Source: Pseudomonadota bacterium
GTDB taxonomy: Bacteria; Myxococcota; Myxococcia; Myxococcales; Myxococcaceae
Reading direction: 5' to 3'
Assembly: GCA_023424585.1 (NCBI GenBank)
Contig: JAFADT010000824.1
Span: 1 to 6,991, forward strand
DNA length: 6,991 bases
The notes under the pieces are model-generated. The model saw nothing but the letters and a program-made list of their open reading frames with translations, had not been told where the DNA came from and did no database searches. How positions within the stretch are numbered: position 1 is the first letter of the stretch; each line of letters starts with the position of its first letter. The position numbers were made by a program, and so were the translations under genes. Below are positions 5,557 to 6,991 of the stretch, piece after piece.

Positions 5557-6330
5557 ATGCTTCGCAACAAGCGTTTCGCGTGGACGTTGGCGGTTGTTGG
5601 AGTTTTCGCGACGGCGGGGCTCGTGGGCGCCTGTGACCCCGAGGATGAGAACCCCACTCCCAACACCCAGGATGACGCCGGCACCAAGACGGACGCGGGC
5701 ACGAACACGGACGCCGGCAGCACCACCGACGCTGGCACCAGCACCGACGCGGGCACGAGCACGGACGCCGGCACCACCACCGACGCTGGCACCGAGACCG
5801 ACGCGGGCACGAACACGGACGCCGGCACCCAGACGTCGCTGCCCCTGGCGGTGGACGGCACCTGGGCGGCCAGCGGCTACATGGGGGACGGCTCGGAGGA
5901 GGGCCTGGTGGACGAGCCCGTCTGTGCCACGCCCCGTCCGGGCTCCGGCCTGGGGACGTGCCACAAGTTCACCTACACGAAGCGGAGCCAGGGCTGGGCG
6001 GGCGTCTTCTGGCAGTACCCGGAAGGCAACTGGGGCAAGAGCAGCACCCCGGGCTTCCTGGTGCCGGACGGCGCGAAGGCCGTCACCTTCTACGCGTGGA
6101 GCGAGAAGGGCGGAGAGACAGTCGACTTCTTCGTCGGCTACGGCCCGGACTCCCAGGACGGCTTCGAGAAGAAGCTCAGCCCTTCCGCCGTGCTGACCAC
6201 GACGCCTGTCAAGTTCACGCTCGACATCAGCAAGATCCGCTACGCCGACGTGGCGGCGGGCTTCGGCTGGTCCGCAGGGGGCCACGACGAGCCGTTCGTC
6301 TTCTATATCGACGACATCCAGTGGAATTAG
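5557..6330 (+). CDS. DAGT-repeat lipoprotein with carbohydrate-binding-like domain
   Basis: This 257-residue protein begins with a lipoprotein signal: basic MLRNKR, a hydrophobic core, and the lipobox VGAC with C26 as the lipidated residue. Residues after C26 are acidic (DPEDEN). Residue +2 is Asp; in E. coli this retains lipoproteins in the inner membrane, but sorting in myxobacteria may differ. Residues 40-93 are nine exact DAGTxT hexapeptides, a flexible stalk. The rest (about 95-257) is rich in aromatic residues and has two cysteines (in EPVCATP and GTCHKF) that could form a disulfide. It ends in FVFYIDDIQWN, a terminal strand often seen in jelly-roll carbohydrate-binding modules. I infer a surface-exposed binding protein without a catalytic domain; the fold call is by eye and the ligand is unknown. 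A ROK regulator gene follows 46 nt downstream with no hairpin between. Confidence 0.85.
   Translation: MLRNKRFAWTLAVVGVFATAGLVGACDPEDENPTPNTQDDAGTKTDAGTNTDAGSTTDAGTSTDAGTSTDAGTTTDAGTETDAGTNTDAGTQTSLPLAVDGTWAASGYMGDGSEEGLVDEPVCATPRPGSGLGTCHKFTYTKRSQGWAGVFWQYPEGNWGKSSTPGFLVPDGAKAVTFYAWSEKGGETVDFFVGYGPDSQDGFEKKLSPSAVLTTTPVKFTLDISKIRYADVAAGFGWSAGGHDEPFVFYIDDIQWN
5674..5835 (+). repeat. Nine tandem 18-bp units encoding DAGTxT
   Basis: The 162 bp are exactly nine in-frame 18-bp units: DAGTKT, DAGTNT, DAGSTT, DAGTST, DAGTST, DAGTTT, DAGTET, DAGTNT and DAGTQT. The fifth residue varies freely and the rest are almost fixed; one unit has Ser for Thr at position four. Codons alternate among synonyms (GCG, GCC, GCT; ACG, ACC), so the array is not a fresh exact duplication, and selection on the peptide is suggested. 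Confidence 0.95.
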
Positions 6331-6376
6331 CCTCCTCTGAGCGCCCCGTGCGCCAACCCAGGAACGTGAGCGGACG

Positions 6377-6991
6377 ATGAAAGCGGGAACGGCGGTGTTG
6401 ACGGTCGACGCGGCGGGCATGCGGGCGCAGAACAGCGGCCTGCTGCTGAACATGATCTGGCGCGAGCGTCAGATCTCCCGGGCGGAGATCGCCCGGCGCA
6501 CGGAGCTCAGCCCGTCGACCGTCTCCGCCATCGTCGCGGACCTGGAGCTGGCGGGCCTGGTGCGCAGCATCGGCGCAGGGGTCTCCCGCGGGGGCCGCCG
6601 TCCCACCCTCATCGGCTTCTGCGACGAGGCGTTCAGCCTGGTGGGCGTCGAGCTGGGCGCCTCTCACGTCACCGTCGTCCTCACGGACCTCCGCGGCCGC
6701 GTGCGCACGCAGAGCAAGGCGAGCCACGCGGTGCGTGGCGATCCGGAGGGGTCGCTTCAGAAGGCGAGGGAGCTCGTCCAGGAGTGCCTGGACGCCGAGC
6801 GCGTCCCGCGCCGCTCCGTCGTCGGCATGGGGGTGGCCGTGCCCAGCCCCGTGCACCCGGCGGCCCCCGGCAAGATGTCTCCCCTCATCCTCCCCGCGTG
6901 GAAGCACGTGGACGTGAAGGAGTGGTTCGAGACCACCTTCGACATGCCGGTGTTCGTGGACAATGACGCGAACCTCGGCGCGCTGTCGGAG
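6377..6991 (+). CDS. ROK-family transcriptional regulator (3' end missing)
   Basis: The frame runs from ATG 6377 to the right edge without a stop; 205 residues are visible of a family usually near 380-410. Residues about 15-80 form an N-terminal winged helix: RAQNSGLLLNMIW, the helix-turn-helix ISRAEIARRTELSPSTVSAIVADLE, and the wing GAGVSRGGRRPTLI. The ROK sugar-kinase-like domain follows: LVGVELGASHVTVVLTDLRG (88-107), GMGVAVPSPV, and VDNDANLGALSE at the edge (194-205), which contains the NDAN motif. The DxGxT ATP-binding loop of ROK kinases is replaced by ELGAS, as in many NagC/XylR-type repressors, so it is probably a regulator that binds a sugar rather than a kinase. The ribosome site is weak: AGGA at 6360-6363 is 13 nt upstream. 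A later ATG at 6419 (M15) also precedes the helix-turn-helix. The nearest candidate target is the upstream lipoprotein gene. Confidence 0.93.
   Translation, partial: MKAGTAVLTVDAAGMRAQNSGLLLNMIWRERQISRAEIARRTELSPSTVSAIVADLELAGLVRSIGAGVSRGGRRPTLIGFCDEAFSLVGVELGASHVTVVLTDLRGRVRTQSKASHAVRGDPEGSLQKARELVQECLDAERVPRRSVVGMGVAVPSPVHPAAPGKMSPLILPAWKHVDVKEWFETTFDMPVFVDNDANLGALSE

Noticed and set aside
5674..5835. CRISPR-like array
   Set aside because: The 18-bp units are contiguous, have no unique spacers and encode a regular peptide in frame after a lipobox.
5177..6196. Open frame running through the intergenic region and across the lipoprotein gene in another frame
   Set aside because: It overlaps a gene with a strong ribosome site, lipobox and repeat stalk, and its own product is Arg/Thr/Pro-rich with no motif. 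The shorter frame at 5160-5462 is rejected for similar reasons.
6227..6907. Minus-strand open frame opposite the ROK gene
   Set aside because: The plus strand encodes a clear winged helix and ROK motifs; the antisense product has none.

Overview
The window looks like a piece of a high-GC myxobacterial chromosome, most likely from the Myxococcaceae (Myxococcus or Corallococcus type). The reasons are very strong G/C preference at third codon positions, secreted proteins with long Asp-Ala-Gly-Thr linkers, a KaiC-like ATPase paired with a stand-alone receiver, and a mix of housekeeping and signalling genes. The genus assignment is an inference from style, not from a marker gene. All recognised genes are on the + strand. 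I see no rRNA, tRNA, CRISPR array, insertion sequence or phage gene.

Layout. Positions 2-1390 hold the 3' part of a surface or secreted protein: a DAGT-rich linker, two Ig-like beta-sandwich segments and a C-terminal lamin-tail domain. A 10-bp perfect hairpin follows at 1409-1440. Next come an exonuclease III/AP endonuclease (1477-2262) and, 28 nt later, a PlsC-type 1-acylglycerol-3-phosphate acyltransferase (2291-3070); these two may share a transcript. After a 142-nt gap carrying an operator-like inverted repeat comes a two-domain KaiC/RAD55-like ATPase (3213-4781). It is followed after only 2 nt by a receiver-only response regulator (4784-5149). This pair is the most interesting unit here. 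The ATPase has the overall double-RecA layout of KaiC, but the paired catalytic glutamates and one of the two phosphosites are not conserved, and it carries a very basic C-terminal tail.

Positions 5150-5556 form a 407-nt stretch without a credible gene. It contains a 12-bp palindrome, a GG-N10-GC (sigma-54-like) motif and an imperfect 24-nt direct repeat. It leads into a lipoprotein gene (5557-6330) with nine exact DAGTxT units and a C-terminal beta-sandwich that looks like a carbohydrate-binding module. A ROK-family transcriptional regulator with an N-terminal winged helix starts at 6377 and runs off the right edge; 205 codons are visible.

How they may work together. The xth-plsC pair is probably housekeeping. 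The KaiC-like protein and its receiver form a signalling module whose histidine kinase and output are not in the window. The lipoprotein and the ROK regulator are close enough to be co-transcribed, which would fit a sugar-responsive cell-surface function; that link is inference only. Nothing here is clearly a wholly new system. The best leads are the divergent KaiC-receiver module, the repeat-stalked lipoprotein next to a ROK regulator, and the unexplained repeats in the 5150-5556 region.
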